A stretch of DNA of 64,000 nt, taken from Desarmillaria ectypa (Eukaryota > Basidiomycota > Agaricomycetes > Agaricales > Physalacriaceae). Positions 34,739 through 46,001 of this stretch are shown piece by piece. Every line of letters begins with the position of its first letter. Position 1 is the stretch's first letter. The translations under genes were made by a program, and so were the position numbers. The notes beneath the pieces were generated by a model. That model worked only from the letters and a program-made list of their open reading frames with translations, was not told the origin of the DNA and searched no databases. The DNA lies in NCBI GenBank assembly GCA_030407005.1, contig JAUDYN010000011.1, forward strand, positions 176,501-240,500. The letters run 5' to 3'.

Positions 34739-37242
34739 AGGATCGGGGAGAATTGAAGTGTTTCGGCAATTTTATGAACTACATTCGTTCGTTGGACAAG
34801 TAAATAAGTCGAGAAAACAATATTGCGGATATTAGCAAATGTGCCAATGACTACGGTGTTTCTGGTTTTCTAGCCTTTGCCGGCGGTCGTTGTCTTTAAA
34901 GTTCCGAGTTCAAAGTTGAACGTCCTTTTATTTAGATAAGGGCACCAAACTCTAACAACAGTTGGCGAACGAGCTTAGGCAAAAAAAAGAAGTCTTTGGC
35001 TTAGAACGGTCCAGAATAGGTCCGGAACGTGGCGGACCAACAAACTCGTCGAATCATAACCGCGACGACGACCAAACGACAACCTCAGTCGACTCTCGAG
35101 GCACTTCCATCTTTTTGCTTACCTGCTCCTAATATCTTCGTGCTGGAAATGACAATGCCCACTTGAAGGACCCCTCACAGTGTACAGGGCAAGATGGCGA
35201 AACACTGGAAATTTGCTGGATGATCTGGTACGAACATTTACATAGTATTTGTATTCATAGGTCCTAAAACTGTTAGTATGGAGGCAGAAATCTTCAAAAA
35301 CAAGGCGCGGTTCCTTTTATATCGGACTATAGAGAATCCTGGCGCTGTGTCCCGCATAGTAAATGATTGTCATATTATCTTTGACAGTCTGTTCATCTTG
35401 TACTCCGTTTGAATGTGAGTCTTCGACGCCCATCTTACGTGTCGCAGCATACTCAGTACGGAGAGTAGCTTGACATCGAAGAATTCGAATAGCGTATTAT
35501 ACTACGACAACCCACAGTGATGGAAAGTAAATCAAGTAACATACTAGAACTATAGATAGAACAGAAACAAAAACAAAAACAGAAGAAATATCAAGGCGAG
35601 GATGCTTTCAGCACCCAGAACCCTCAAGTGACGTTACGGGACCACCACGGGATTTCTGGAAAACTGTAAGCTAGCATCGCGGACTGAGATCTGAGTTGAC
35701 GAAGCAGAGATATCTCGAGGACTATTGATGGGTTATATCGTGCTTTCTGGTGCTCGAAATAGGTGGCTACTATCAGCCTTCAGGAAATAAGTCGTTGTCC
35801 GAAGTCAAAGGATCGAGACGGCTACTTTCTTTCGTATGTTTCGACGAATAAACATGTCACCCAATAGCTCTAGTCGTTGGGGTAGAGGCTTTTTTCACGG
35901 AGGACGGTCGCAGCATTAGCCATGCTGTCGAGGATACCTATTTATAATGTTCACTGACGCACGAAAGTGCTTCATGGCAACTGTTTCGTATGGCCGTGAT
36001 TTTACTAATGTCGAATCAATCTGAAAAACATTCATGTAGTAGGTCAGCTCACTAGACTAAGATACTCCTTGCGGTATATTTATCTTTTGTTACTATCGCA
36101 CAATATTTTTCGTGAAGAGATTGTACTCAAACTTTCAGGCGAATGTTGTTAGAAAGGACTGCTCGACAATGTTAGCCTGTCTTCTCGCCGTTCCGTATAT
36201 ATTCCCTCTGACCAGGACTGTTTCCTGGGGAACACGCAGCCAGGTAACTCATCCAAAAGTAAGCAGGTCGAAAGTCAGTTTGGGAATCCACAGCGATGGA
36301 GAAGCACCAGAAGAGCTGGGAATGAACAATAAACCATCAGTCAGAGTCGTAATGCCAACTAAGACCACAGGGGTTGGATATGCCCTGCCTATGTGGTGGT
36401 GCTCGGTATTTGAGAGAGAAAGGCGCGATCCTAGTAAATTTGTCTCTATTACCAGCACCATAAGAAGTATTAAGCATTTGTCCAAGCCTGTGTTAAGTGT
36501 TAGAATGAGCGGTAATTCTCCAGCGCTCACCCGGATTTCAGCAGGGAACCCTCGTAAACAGGCGAGGGTCATCGTGATTCATCCAGCTATTTATCTATAT
36601 CCATGTACAGTAATAGAAGCAATACTGTGTAGTAAACAAGGCCGAGGAGGAGAACAATGTTTCCTCGCCTGACAACCAAAGATCTCGATGTCGACCGCGC
36701 TGTGATGCGCGACACTTGTCATTACAACATTAAGTTACCATGAGAATGAGTCAATTAATGGTCGTAATGCCTTCCAAATCCAAATACTAAGATATGCCGC
36801 AATTGTTGATTCAGGGAACGAGGAGCAGAGCAGCTCGAGCTCACGAGATAGCACAGCATTTACATTCTTTGCCGTGTACTATGACGTATGCAATGGAAAA
36901 CATAGCATTTCTTTCGCTACTATCGCAACACCATCGTCCGACCTCGTCAACTATGAGTCATAGGTGAATGATCTAATGGGAAATTTAATAATGCGCATAT
37001 GATAGACAAAAGGTGACTTATTTGAACACTGGATGAATCATAGATATTCCCACTCCTCTGATTCCTCTTTCTGCGGTTTGTTTGGGCTTTCATCCTCCTT
37101 TTTTGATCATTAGGTAGATTGTGTTTGAGACGCTAAGTATCGTCCTGCAGACATCGTAAGAAAGACAAGGGGCGTAGAAGATCATAAGCTGTATATCGCT
37201 TACCGAGGAGTTCGCGGTTATTTCGTGCAGCATGTTCCATCA
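34739..37242. other. Long intergenic stretch
   Basis: No supported gene. Minus-strand reading at 36,572-36,249 ends in LWIPKLTFDLLTFG, which loosely recalls a membrane segment of fungal seven-helix (DUF6533-type) proteins, and a hydrophobic LLLGLVYYTVLLLLLYM run lies upstream near 36,640. With no continuous model I leave it unassigned. The overlapping plus-strand frame 36,112-36,672 has no signature. Confidence 0.3.
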
Positions 37243-39530
37243 TCAGATAGACTCGGAGTTTGTCCCACCAATACCACAGGTATGGTCATTGACGCCCACT
37301 CTAGAGGGAAATCGGGTCCACGGTCCACATGCACCTTCCGTTCCACGTCTCCCTCGTCCAAGGGCCATAAAATGCACCGAAGGTCTACTGGTTCGGTGGT
37401 GACGAAAATCTTGAAGAAGCTGACCTTTCTGCTCTGGCGAGGACATGGAAAACACAAATGGTCTTATCATGTTGTAACCGTGGCCAAAAGTGACCTGTGA
37501 ATGCTTTTCAAGGCAAGTGTCGACGTGATCTTGGCCCGGCCTGCTGGGTTCCCACATTTTCCTTTTGTTTGAGGTCATATTTGTGTACTGGATGTCTGTA
37601 ATTCTCCGGAATATTGGTATAACAACAAACCAGACCATGAAAGAGCACATACCAATCTCGAAGGTGGATGTGTCAAAGTGAAGGATATGCGGGTATAGAT
37701 TCTTCTCAGACGTGTTATGAATTGTGAAGCCATATCTGGGTACGGAATTGGACTGGGTGGGATCAACGATAGACCAGTCGACAGTAATCTCGACAACACC
37801 CGACGTTTTGAGCGTAGAAAGCAGGTTGTTGCTGGGGTCGTCCGGGCTGAAATTATTTCCGTCCCGTTTGAGTTTGTGCATTTCCACCGTGACACCGAGC
37901 TTCTCCACATGCTGTGAACTTTTTATGGTCGTATGATGAGTGAAATGTGCATAGGCGTCGAGGAGTCGTCTAACTTGGGCGATGGCGCTGACAGGGGGTT
38001 TAATACGTGGAAAGTAGGGATCAAAGTTTTTAATGGATTGGAAGAGACCATTCTTTTCCATCCGGTCAAAGGAAGAGCCACCTTCTTCGAAATAGCTGTT
38101 CGTCCCACCTCGCCAAAGTGAAACCTTGTCTCCGTCGACTTTCAAGCAGACGTCCGCCTCTTCCTGGGAACAGACACGGCTAAGAGGATACGTGGACTTT
38201 GTGTTGTTTAAAGCATCCCAGTCCAGGGCACCATGGCAATAGACAAGCAATTCGTGGCTAGAAACCAATAATCGCGCGTACAGGATTTTGTCGCTGGGGT
38301 TTTTTTGTGGGAGGAATGTCCAGTCTTTGGGTTGAAGGTGACTTGAAGACGCTTTCACATCTTTGGAAACGATTGCAGTAACCAATGGAGCCGTCCCCGG
38401 TAAATCGGTGTCGTAGATGCCATAAGTAGAATGGGCGGTGACGCCCTGGATAGAACCAGCACGGAGAGAAAGTACCGGTTTCCCATCTGTGCCGTCACAT
38501 AGCAGGTAGTCGCAGAGGACCATAGAACGGGCACGCACGTCTTCATTGCGCGTAAATACAATTCGATCGAGAAACTTCCCATCTAAATGTGGGGTCTGCC
38601 TAATCATAAAGTCGTCAAACGGGTAATGATCAAGACATTGTTGTTACTTACTTCTCTGGTAGCATCTTCATCTTGACACGATGCATGAGCGACTTGTATG
38701 TGAGATCGCCAAGGGATGCGGCGTTCATAGCATCAAGCAAAGCGGTAGTGAAAAATCCTTCTCCCCATTTCTCTCGTGCCGTCTGGTCACGACTACATGC
38801 GGCCAGTAGAACATGGGAATCCCACGATGCGATGCAAAACCCATCATTCCAGTCGCCCTTTCCCTTGTTGAGGCCAGACACACGAGAGACCACCTCGGAG
38901 TCACATTCCGGAGAAATAGTAAGGAGAACGCCCGAATACTCACGCACAATCGTACCCCGAAATTTGGGATCATCATCGTCTCGGTCCAGGCCGGCAGAAT
39001 GGCAGCAGTCAAAGATTAGTGTCTGGCGGCGGCGAATAATTTTTATGAGGAAATTCAGGACTCAAGGCTGTGCGACTAAGACTTACGATGTTATTCCCTT
39101 TCGCAATTGACAGCTCCCAGAGAAGGTGGGTAATCGTCCGATCAGGGATTGCTTCTACCTTGGTCCCATCTGTGGTGGTCGTTCCGACGTCGATCGGACA
39201 CATGAGTTCGAGGTGGCCGTCCGCGGTGTTCCAATTCGTCCATTCGGATGGCGTCTTAGCCTTTCCGCCGTGCCCTGCATAGTATATAATGACTGCAGTC
39301 CTGTCTTTGACGATCCGTTCATTATCCTTGAGGGCAGACAATTCCTGGATGATAGCCGATCTTGTTGCTTTCTCATCGTGTAGGCATTTGATATTTTCAG
39401 AAGGAGTCTTCAATCTGTCGCCCAAGAATTGTTCGAATTGATTGGTATCGTAAACTGCACCATATAATCTTTTCTTTTCATACTTGTCAATACCGATGAG
39501 CAGTGCATACAGGTCGGGGCTGGAATCCAT
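37243..39530 (-). CDS. Caspase-domain (peptidase C14) protein, C-terminus frameshifted
   Basis: Exons 39530-39087, 39022-38652, 38599-37653 and 37595-37243 give 704 residues. The N-terminal fold has YALLIGIDKYEKKRLYGAV, the catalytic His block VIIYYAGHGG, the ELMCPIDVG strand, and the catalytic Cys block TLIFDCCHSAGLDRDDDDPK, then LLAACSRDQTAREKWGEGFF. Residues from about 280 form a long C-terminal region typical of the agaric caspase-like proteins, whose role (cell death or signalling) is not established. Near 37,430 the expected C-terminus (SFFKIFVTTEPVDL and on to EWASMTIPVVLV) lies in the next frame. As read, about the last 60 residues are therefore replaced by an Arg/Gly-rich tail ending at 37,243. 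The frameshift could be a real loss, an extra intron or a base error. The catalytic core is intact. Confidence 0.8.
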
Positions 39531-41274
39531 GGCTGATCAACTCTGGGTGCGAGAGATAAGATTAACTGGTTGGTAAGGGTCAGCGTATCCACGTGGCAGG
39601 TCCGAGTTCCATGTATTTTTTACCATGTGCTTATAATCACAAGCAGACACTGCAGTTGAACATGCCTTCTGGAAGTGTGATGGCACGAAAACCACATGTT
39701 TACGGTTTGTGTACAGCGAGGCTTTCATTTGAAACACGACTCAAGCTTCATATTGACGAGAGATACGAACATTAAATTTACCCTTGAGCAAAGTTCTTAC
39801 TGTCCTATCGACTTTTCGTCTCGGGTGTACTTTGCAATACAATAGATGAAATTGGCGAAGAGACTGCAGATGAGTTACTGCTTTGATGGGACTTTGCCGT
39901 TGCGTCCACTGAGACTGCGTGCCTATGTCGGAGTCAGAAGTCAGCACGAAAAGCATACAATGCACGTACAAAAATGAACAGTAGCCGACGAGTGTGCGCC
40001 TGCACTACTGTCACCTCCCACGTCTTCGCTCTTGACCTGACTATCGCTGACGTCGTCGGTAATGATAGTCTAGAGTGTCAGCATGCGGCAGAGGTGAGAT
40101 AGGTTTTGTAAGAGGCACTGGATTGTGCCTTTCAGAGCGCCTCTTACAAGGCAGAAGCTAAGACTGGATCAGCTCTTGAAGCTTGAAAGCTTGAGGCGCT
40201 GACGGCAGTGCAGATATTCTTGTTCTCGTCGAGTAGGTATGTCCTCTGCGACTTCCTTTGGGAGAGGTAGGTCCTTCGAAGAGATGAAGGTAGCGGTCAC
40301 TGACTGTGCATCCTGGACCTGTGAGGCAGGTGAGAAGGATGATAGTTAAAGATATTCAGGTGCATACGAGTTGTGTTCGACCAAGAGTCTTGTTGAGACT
40401 CGTGTGAAATCTAGGGGAGAGAATCAGTGCTGATAAACAGAATGGAAAGCATAATGACGTGCTGTTGGTAGTAGGTGGGCATCCCAGAGGCAAAGCATAA
40501 AGGTCAGGAAGGTGTTGCAGACAATGAGAAGCGAGGTCTTGGCATCAGAAAACAGAAATTTCAATGTTCGAGCTCATCCAGCCTGAAGCTTGTGCAGGCT
40601 GCAACTACAAGACATTCAGCAGAGACAGGGAGAGGGAAGGATCTAAGCAAAATCGAAAGCATTGGCAGGTTCAAGCAGGAAACAGGAGTGAATAGAAAAA
40701 CTCCCATGGAGAGTTCAGTTGAATGAATATTTACTTGGACGTCAGCATGTCAACAAATAAGATCATTTTCTTTCCTTCCACCATTATGCATATATCAGCA
40801 CATATAGAACGCTCTACTGTGATGGGCCGGTTACTGCCAGAGCTCATCGTGATATCGGTCCAGCTTGCCATCGACATCACCAGTTGCGGTTGATGATTCT
40901 AGGATGGAGCTATGCCAACTTAGTGAGCCTAACTCATGATTTTTCTCGATGCTAACTTTCTTTTCAAGTGATTTATCGTGGAGGGCATCAGCAGTCTATC
41001 TTCAACAACATCTCAGTCAGACACTTGGGCATCTTTCAAGATTCTGGCATCCTTTTATCTGTGACGAGACTTCGTTCTTGAAGCTTCAAAAAGGAACTGA
41101 TCTTTTAAATAATGCCTCTCGTGGCTGCATTGTCATACTTGGATAAGCTGTGTTTTTCCCTCCAGTTACTTTTCCCAATGTAACACGTTATGCGATGGTA
41201 TGCGCCACCTAGTGTTGACCAACTCGTTGGCAGATATGGGGATGTGAAACACGTCAACTAGGGAGTTGAGTAAG
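39531..41274. other. Intergenic, left edge of the CpG-poor block
   Basis: CpG is ordinary up to about 40.2 kb and becomes rare after about 40.4 kb. At 40,106-40,149 there is an 11-bp perfect inverted repeat (TTGTAAGAGGC) with a 22-bp loop. No coding region or RNA gene recognised. Confidence 0.4.
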
Positions 41275-41279
41275 GCCTT

Positions 41280-41525
41280 TGTTGGAATTTGAGAGTTGAG
41301 CCGAGATGATGGCAATCTGGCATCATGCCGAACTTGCTGATTAAGAGAGAAATATTAGGAAACTTGTAGAAGATTCTAGTAAATTAGCATTTAGTATATA
41401 AGTAGGTACAGTAGTGTACATCTGCATGCGTTTGCAGAGCTCAGCCAAGCGCAATACTATTGGCCTGACACTGCATGTACTAACTGGGAATGAACTGATC
41501 TACTCATCCCCCATTTTTCACAACA
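41280..41525. mobile_element. Solo LTR (copy A)
   Basis: 246 bp beginning TGTTGG and ending CAACA, flanked by a perfect 5-bp duplication GCCTT (41,275-41,279 and 41,526-41,530). It is about 95% identical by eye to the element at 62,033-62,280. It contains a TATATAAGTAGG stretch, a likely promoter. No matching internal retrotransposon region is in the window, so it is a solo LTR left by recombination. The orientation of the parent element is unknown. Confidence 0.85.
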
Positions 41526-41530
41526 GCCTT

Positions 41531-42050
41531 TCCAGATGATGTACAGGAGGGACTGGCTATCGGCATGGGAGATGCTGATGGTTCTTCTTGCAGGTTCACT
41601 GGGCATGCATGGGGTATCATCAATCATTTTAACCATGTTCATGTTCCGACTTTGTGATCAATAGACAAGCAGATATTGCTCTGGACTTTGTCATCAAGCC
41701 TTTCTTGAGAGGCATTCGTTAGGTGAAGAGGGTAACAATAGATAAATCAAGACATATTCCCATGTGGGAGAGCAGGAGAGGCATATGGATCTGGTTAACG
41801 GATTCTTATCTACATAATCTATCTATATATTGGCTTAGGATTAGGTCAGGTTTCCTTTTGCTCATTTCTTTACAGCGGAGGGCTGTTGCAGTCAACTGCA
41901 GTTGTATTGCTTAATTCGTTGAAGAATGCATTACAAATATGATCTCATAGAAAGCAAAGTAAGCATAGGGAGTAATAGACGATTGGATGCCAAGGTCAAT
42001 AATTTGCATGGATTACATGAAGAGTCATCTAAAGATACCAAATCAAAATT
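41531..42050. other. CpG-poor intergenic sequence
   Basis: Nothing recognised; 3' side of the dead AAA gene. Confidence 0.4.
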
Positions 42051-44545
42051 TCACAGCGTCTTCCCCTCAAATTCCTTTGTGAAATCCTCCATGGCATCCA
42101 ATGTGCCCAAGAAATGCCTGAGGGACAACAACTCTCTGTGACCAAGGGCCAATGACTGAGCAGTCCTTACTGCATTCTTAATCTGCCTTCCATTTATGTC
42201 TCTGCAGGTGAGGCATTTAATCTCTTCAGGGGTGATAACCCCTTCAACGTCAACTTTGGCTATGAATGAGCTCCATACCTGAGCCCTTGACTCTTCAGGA
42301 AGTTTGGGGAAGTGAAGAGAAATGTGGATACATGAGAAGAATGCCTCATCGAACGCTTTGACATGGTTCATAGTCAGGAATAAGATTCCACAATAATACT
42401 CAACATGGTGTAAACTGGGTTATAATTATAAGTAAGTCTTCTATGATAAAAACACAATAGAGAGGACTAACAACACAGTGACCATGGCATTTCATGCTAG
42501 GTCATGAAGAGAACACCGTTCAAGGAAAACGTCTGCTTTGTCAATGAGGACAATGGCCTTCCACATTGTAGCGACTTGAAACATGTGCTTGAGAGCCATG
42601 TCAAGGCTCTTGGTGTCTGTTCCAAGGTCGCCAGCTCCAACAAGATATAGGGGCCTTTTGACATGCTCACTCGTAGCTTCAGCCGAGAATGTTTTTCCTA
42701 ATCCACAAGTCAATCAAAAGTTACTCCTGTCATCCCAAAGTAAAACTAACCAACTCCTGGTGGGCCAAAGAGGTTAATGACAAGCCCATGTCCCTTGTCC
42801 TTGATAAAATCATCAAACCTTAGCTCATGATGATGAGCCTCAACGAGTGATTGCAGCAGATCCTTCCTATCCATAGGCAGAACCAGATTTGCAAATGCAT
42901 CTTTGTTCCACTCGATGTGGAATACCCTGTCCACGTCAAACTGCACTACAGCGTACTAATCAATATTTATGTTTGGAGGGATGTGAGACCCATACGGACA
43001 CCAGAGCTTATCACAGAGACTGAAATCAGATATGACAGTCAGCGTCAAGAGCAGTTCTTTGTTGGTCAGCTCAGCCTCATCAACACTATCGTTGTCGCAA
43101 AGGTGAGAGTCAATGGTTATGCCTGTGTATGCAGATGACCATGAGTTAAAAATAGGAGGGTGCTGAATCGACAATCCATACCATTGGCATATTGGCTTGT
43201 GCCTAGACCTTTCTCATGTTTCTTAGCATCAGCTGCAGTGAGATGCTTGTTGTCAGTATTGAAATGACAGAAAGATGCTGAGATGAGCAGTTAACCATTA
43301 TATGATTCAGAATGGGCATACTTTATCTCTATCAATGATTATTCTCCCTTTTATCTTATAAGACTATCACATCAGAGATACGAAGAAAATGAAAAAGATG
43401 GAAGCCCACTTTATGCCTTAAGATCCTCCTGTCATCAGACCTGGATGCAGCAATCCCATCAAACTGCATGTGCTTTATTCCCTTCAGCTCAGTCCACTTC
43501 CTCCCTCTCCATAAAATATCCTCCTTCAGCTTGTCCATATCTGCATGGTACTGAATTGGATAAGCCTCAAGTGAATCAATTCTTACCGTCCCACCAAAAT
43601 ATTCAATAAGTATCGATGAGGTCACTTTACCCACCCCCATGGTCTATGTTATAGGCTGATTGATAAGATCGATGCCAGTGCATGTCAACCAGTAGTAAGC
43701 AGGGCCCTTGAAGACAGATTTTAACTGGAAGAGGTGTGGTGCACCAGTCACTTTGCAGCATGTCACAAGAATGGAGCACGGTATCAGGATTGCATAGAGC
43801 AGATCTCAGGTAATCTCACCATGAGACTTGAGACTTGCAATAGTGTGAATAGTGCCTTTCCAATCTGTCTCAATTGTTGAGATCAGGAGGTTTATGGAGC
43901 AAAGGACATAAATGTTGGTTGGAGATTTGAGGTCATCAGATTTGGATGCAAGGTTTTCTTGGTATGCCTTGAACTTATCCAAGAAGGTGATGAACACTTC
44001 GTGTTTGAGCTAAAGTCACTGTTAGAATTGCTGTTGACTTGGATGAGCAAATCATATGTACCTCCAAAGGAGCATCAGCATTCTAGCAAATACCGGGGTG
44101 TTTCTGGATAACATCCTTGCATGCTTTGAGGATGTGCTGGCTCCTGATAACAATGCTGTATGTTGGCTCTACAAAGCCCACAGCTTTGTCATTCTGCAGG
44201 AGATTGCATATGACCCTAAACCAATGCACGATGAATTAGTTGTGAAACTTCGATTGTCAACTGAAACCCATAGACACAAAACTGAAATCTTTCCAAGAGT
44301 CATCATCTCCTGAATGTGAGCGAGGGAAGAGCTCAACCTTGATGTTCAAACCAGTGCTCTAACAAGATGTTGAAACATGATGAAAGGAGAAACCGAGGAC
44401 AGCTTACCCTGTACTTCCACTTCTTTGACCATGAGCTGTAGTAGTAGTCAACATGTTTGACTTTCAAAACTGGTGGAGTAAGGGTGTCATCCTCCTTCAA
44501 AGTTGACACCTCTGACTCAGCTTCGAGAGTTCTCGATGGCTTTGA
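42051..44545 (-). pseudogene. AAA ATPase with DUF7025-type N-terminal region, decayed
   Basis: Spliced pieces on the minus strand follow the family order. First comes a Lys/Tyr-rich HVDYYYSSWSKKWKYR start, then VFITFLDKFKAYQENLASK with STIETDWKGTIHTIASLKSH, then the DUF7025 end (GGTVRIDSLEAYPIQYH and GRKWTELKGIKHMQFDGIA), then the AAA module. That module has Walker A split by an intron (INLFGPPGVG then GKTFSAE), Walker B, and the last part KAFDEAFFSCIHISLHFPKL, ending at 42,051. Walker B reads IVLIDKADVFLE, where Lys replaces the catalytic Glu. Where paralogues have Arg, this copy has Cys (LERCSLHD, FFSCIHI) or TGA (after LHDLA, and after SHGEIT). These are the changes expected from CG to TG/CA decay. 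Members of this family are fungal AAA proteins of unclear function. Confidence 0.75.
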
Positions 44546-45549
44546 GTTTGCTTGCTTTACCAGGGCTGAAAATTGACATCACATGGTGGGAAGAAAGAAT
44601 CAAGATGCCTATGTACAAGTCCACATCTTATCTTACACCATTGTATCAACTGAGTGCTGTGAGGGTGGCTGAAAAGGGTCCAATACAATGTACATCTTTT
44701 CCCAAGACAAACACCATTGCCGTCACCCAATGAATACCACAACGGATCATCTAGTGGGTCTCTGCTGAGTACAGGCAAAGTATTTGAAGAACATGCCCAA
44801 TTTCTTGGGTCTAAGAGGTGCTGTATGTGGGTTTTGAAGCACGAAATACTGCCCAGACATCACTGTGCTGTTAATGAACATAAAATAGAATGATATCCAT
44901 CAGGAAACCTCACACCTGACTTGTAGCATCAAAAAGGGTGCTCCATTCCTGGAAGATGGTGTCACATATGCACAAAGATAGCTGTATTCAGAGTCTATGG
45001 ATTTGATAGTTGTGATATGCATGGCAATGACCAAAGGCCCATCTCCTCAAGGTTGAGCCCAGTGATCACTATGTGTACTGGTTCATCTGTTGATGCATAC
45101 TGAGACTTTACCAAACTAAAGATATACCTCAAGCACTACTGAACAGCAGCAGCATTAAATTGGCCAGCTGGCTGCTGGCTAGGTCAATGAAAGAAATATT
45201 ATCAAAATAAGTGCCTTCCCTTTCTTGGTGAAGATACTGAAAGGAATGGCAAGGCCAGCAAGTATAGTGGAAACACTGGTGGTGTTGGCTGTGGTGATGC
45301 AAGGTGAAAAGAACATATAGAAGTTGATCACATGACCGTCGATGCAGTGTTTACAAATTCTTTTTAAACTTTCTAAATTTTAAGCTGTACATCTTCCTGG
45401 CATTTCGAACCATGTATTGACATTCGTGGAATTAAGGTCCTCGAAATTTCCCAGAATTTATTTAATTTGTTTTTCAGCTTTGACTCACTGAGCAGTTGGC
45501 ATCCAAAGCCAATGTAATTAAATATGACCTTCTAACAGGCAGGAAAGGC
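44546..45549. other. CpG-poor 5' flank of the AAA relic
   Basis: May contain decayed 5' exons of the AAA gene, but I cannot align them. No other feature. Confidence 0.35.
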
Positions 45550-45790
45550 AAATAAATAAGCTCTCAGTAACGAACTTGATTCTCATTTCTATACTTTGAT
45601 TTTGTCACACATTATCATTAGCTATCATTGTCCTCTTTCACAAAAGTACAGATGTTCCTCATCAGAGGAGGCACTTTTTGGTCTGACTTGCTCATCATCT
45701 GGTTTTCATCCAGCTGATGAGCAGCCATCGAACAACCTGTTATTGATGGATCTAGAACTCTCCCTACTGTTGGTCTGGTCTTTATCGCTC
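45550..45790 (+). pseudogene. 5' piece of decayed F-box gene copy 1, cut by the copia element
   Basis: Matches 62,560-62,826 (5' flank and first exon of F-box copy 2), including TTTTTGGTCTGACTTGCTC and CGAACAACCTGTTAT. The match breaks exactly at the copia insertion (target site CGCTC, 45,786-45,790) and resumes at 58,777 on the other side of the transposon nest. Confidence 0.7.
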
Positions 45791-46001
45791 TGTTGTAATG
45801 AGAGCGAGGAGAATGTAGAAAGGATGGTAAAAATACTGCCTCTCAAGCAAGAGGTGTCCTACTTAAATACATGTTGTACTACTTCTAGAACTTACTATGA
45901 AATACTATGTATGTCCACTTTTATGGTCCAAAGTTGATCCTGCTGAGTAAGCCAATCCTTCAAGTATATTCTAGTACTTGCTTGGGATTGCTATCCCAAC
46001 A
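45791..46001 (-). repeat. Copia 3' LTR
   Basis: 211 bp, TGTTGTAATGAG to CCCAACA, same length as its partner at 58,566; differences between the two are mostly C/T and G/A. Confidence 0.88.

Noticed and set aside
36112..36672. Plus-strand open frame of 186 codons
   Set aside because: No domain, no splice or promoter support; the opposite strand has weak membrane-protein-like pieces, but neither forms a gene model.
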